Below, one piece after another: positions 63,994 to 64,000 of a stretch of DNA of 64,000 bases. A program made the translations under genes and the position numbers. The stretch lies in contig NTLF01000014.1 in assembly GCA_002631855.1 (NCBI GenBank), positions 186,001 through 250,000 on the forward strand. The letters run 5' to 3'. Positions within the stretch are counted from its first letter, which is position 1; every line of letters starts with the position of its first letter. The notes below the pieces were generated by a model, which worked only from the letters and a program-made list of their open reading frames with translations, was not told the DNA's origin and ran no database searches. This stretch comes from Zunongwangia sp. ESRF-bin46 (GTDB taxonomy: Bacteria; Bacteroidota; Bacteroidia; Flavobacteriales; Flavobacteriaceae).

Positions 63994-64000
63994 ATGAAAA
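63994..64000 (+). CDS. Possible start of the next SUF-operon gene, cut by the window end
   Basis: An ATG followed by AAA begins at 63994, 39 bp after sufB. Only the first two codons and one base are visible. Its identity cannot be known; sufC is the usual next gene. Confidence 0.25.

Overview
This is about 64 kb of low-GC chromosome from a bacterium of the phylum Bacteroidota, almost certainly a marine-type member of the family Flavobacteriaceae. The evidence is the gene content: proteins with type IX secretion (T9SS) type A C-terminal sorting tails, DUF4270 and SprA-like outer-membrane proteins, an atpD-atpC pair standing apart from the rest of the ATP synthase genes, a short epsilon subunit, an insertion in the beta subunit, a three-gene sdhCAB operon, and promoters of the Bacteroidota type (TAnnTTTG, sometimes with an upstream TTG). 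No genus can be named from the sequence alone. I see no tRNA, rRNA, CRISPR array, insertion sequence or prophage. All intergenic gaps are under 300 bp.

Layout. 1-4.3 kb: a cupin/JmjC-like protein, a DUF2007 zinc-ribbon protein, a DUF2975 membrane protein with its XRE regulator (preceded by two palindromes), and the antiporter NhaA. 4.3-8 kb: atpDC, then a class IV aminotransferase with a small sulfotransferase. 8-12.4 kb: a minus-strand run of a half-length glycogen-synthase-like protein, a DUF4270 lipoprotein and glmS. It is divergent from panC, panD and a flippase-like membrane protein (12.4-14.6 kb). 14.7-18.5 kb: an esterase-like protein that has lost its serine, facing a TPR histidine kinase/LuxR response-regulator pair. 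18.5-25 kb: radA, an M23 peptidase, an acyl-CoA dehydrogenase, an orphan lipoprotein, an OmpA lipoprotein and exonuclease III. 25-38 kb: a SprA-like barrel protein, a large T9SS-secreted P-domain protein, glyS, comF and assorted envelope proteins. 38-48 kb: an ankyrin protein with katG, a methionine aminotransferase, a hybrid histidine kinase, a lone Vsr-like nuclease and sdhCAB. 48-55 kb: a VPS10/BNR propeller protein, aminopeptidase P, an alpha/beta hydrolase and thiL. 55-62 kb: a five-gene plus-strand cluster. 62-64 kb: the start of a SUF iron-sulfur assembly operon (an IscA-type protein, then sufB).

Most of the window is ordinary housekeeping and envelope biology. The most distinctive part is 55.2-61.9 kb. 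Two tandemly duplicated, T9SS-secreted choice-of-anchor-B proteins are followed at very short spacings by a beta-propeller lipoprotein, an MbnP-like lipoprotein with a Trp-rich motif, and a di-haem MbnH/MauG-like peroxidase that is itself a lipoprotein. In methanotrophs MbnH oxidises a tryptophan of MbnP to make a copper site. Here the same pair appears to sit in a cell-surface setting with three extra secreted partners. Other points worth a second look are the palindromic operators at 1594-1643, TAnnTTTG boxes only 4-5 nt from start codons, the serine-less hydrolase, the truncated GT5-like protein and the Vsr-like nuclease without a methyltransferase.
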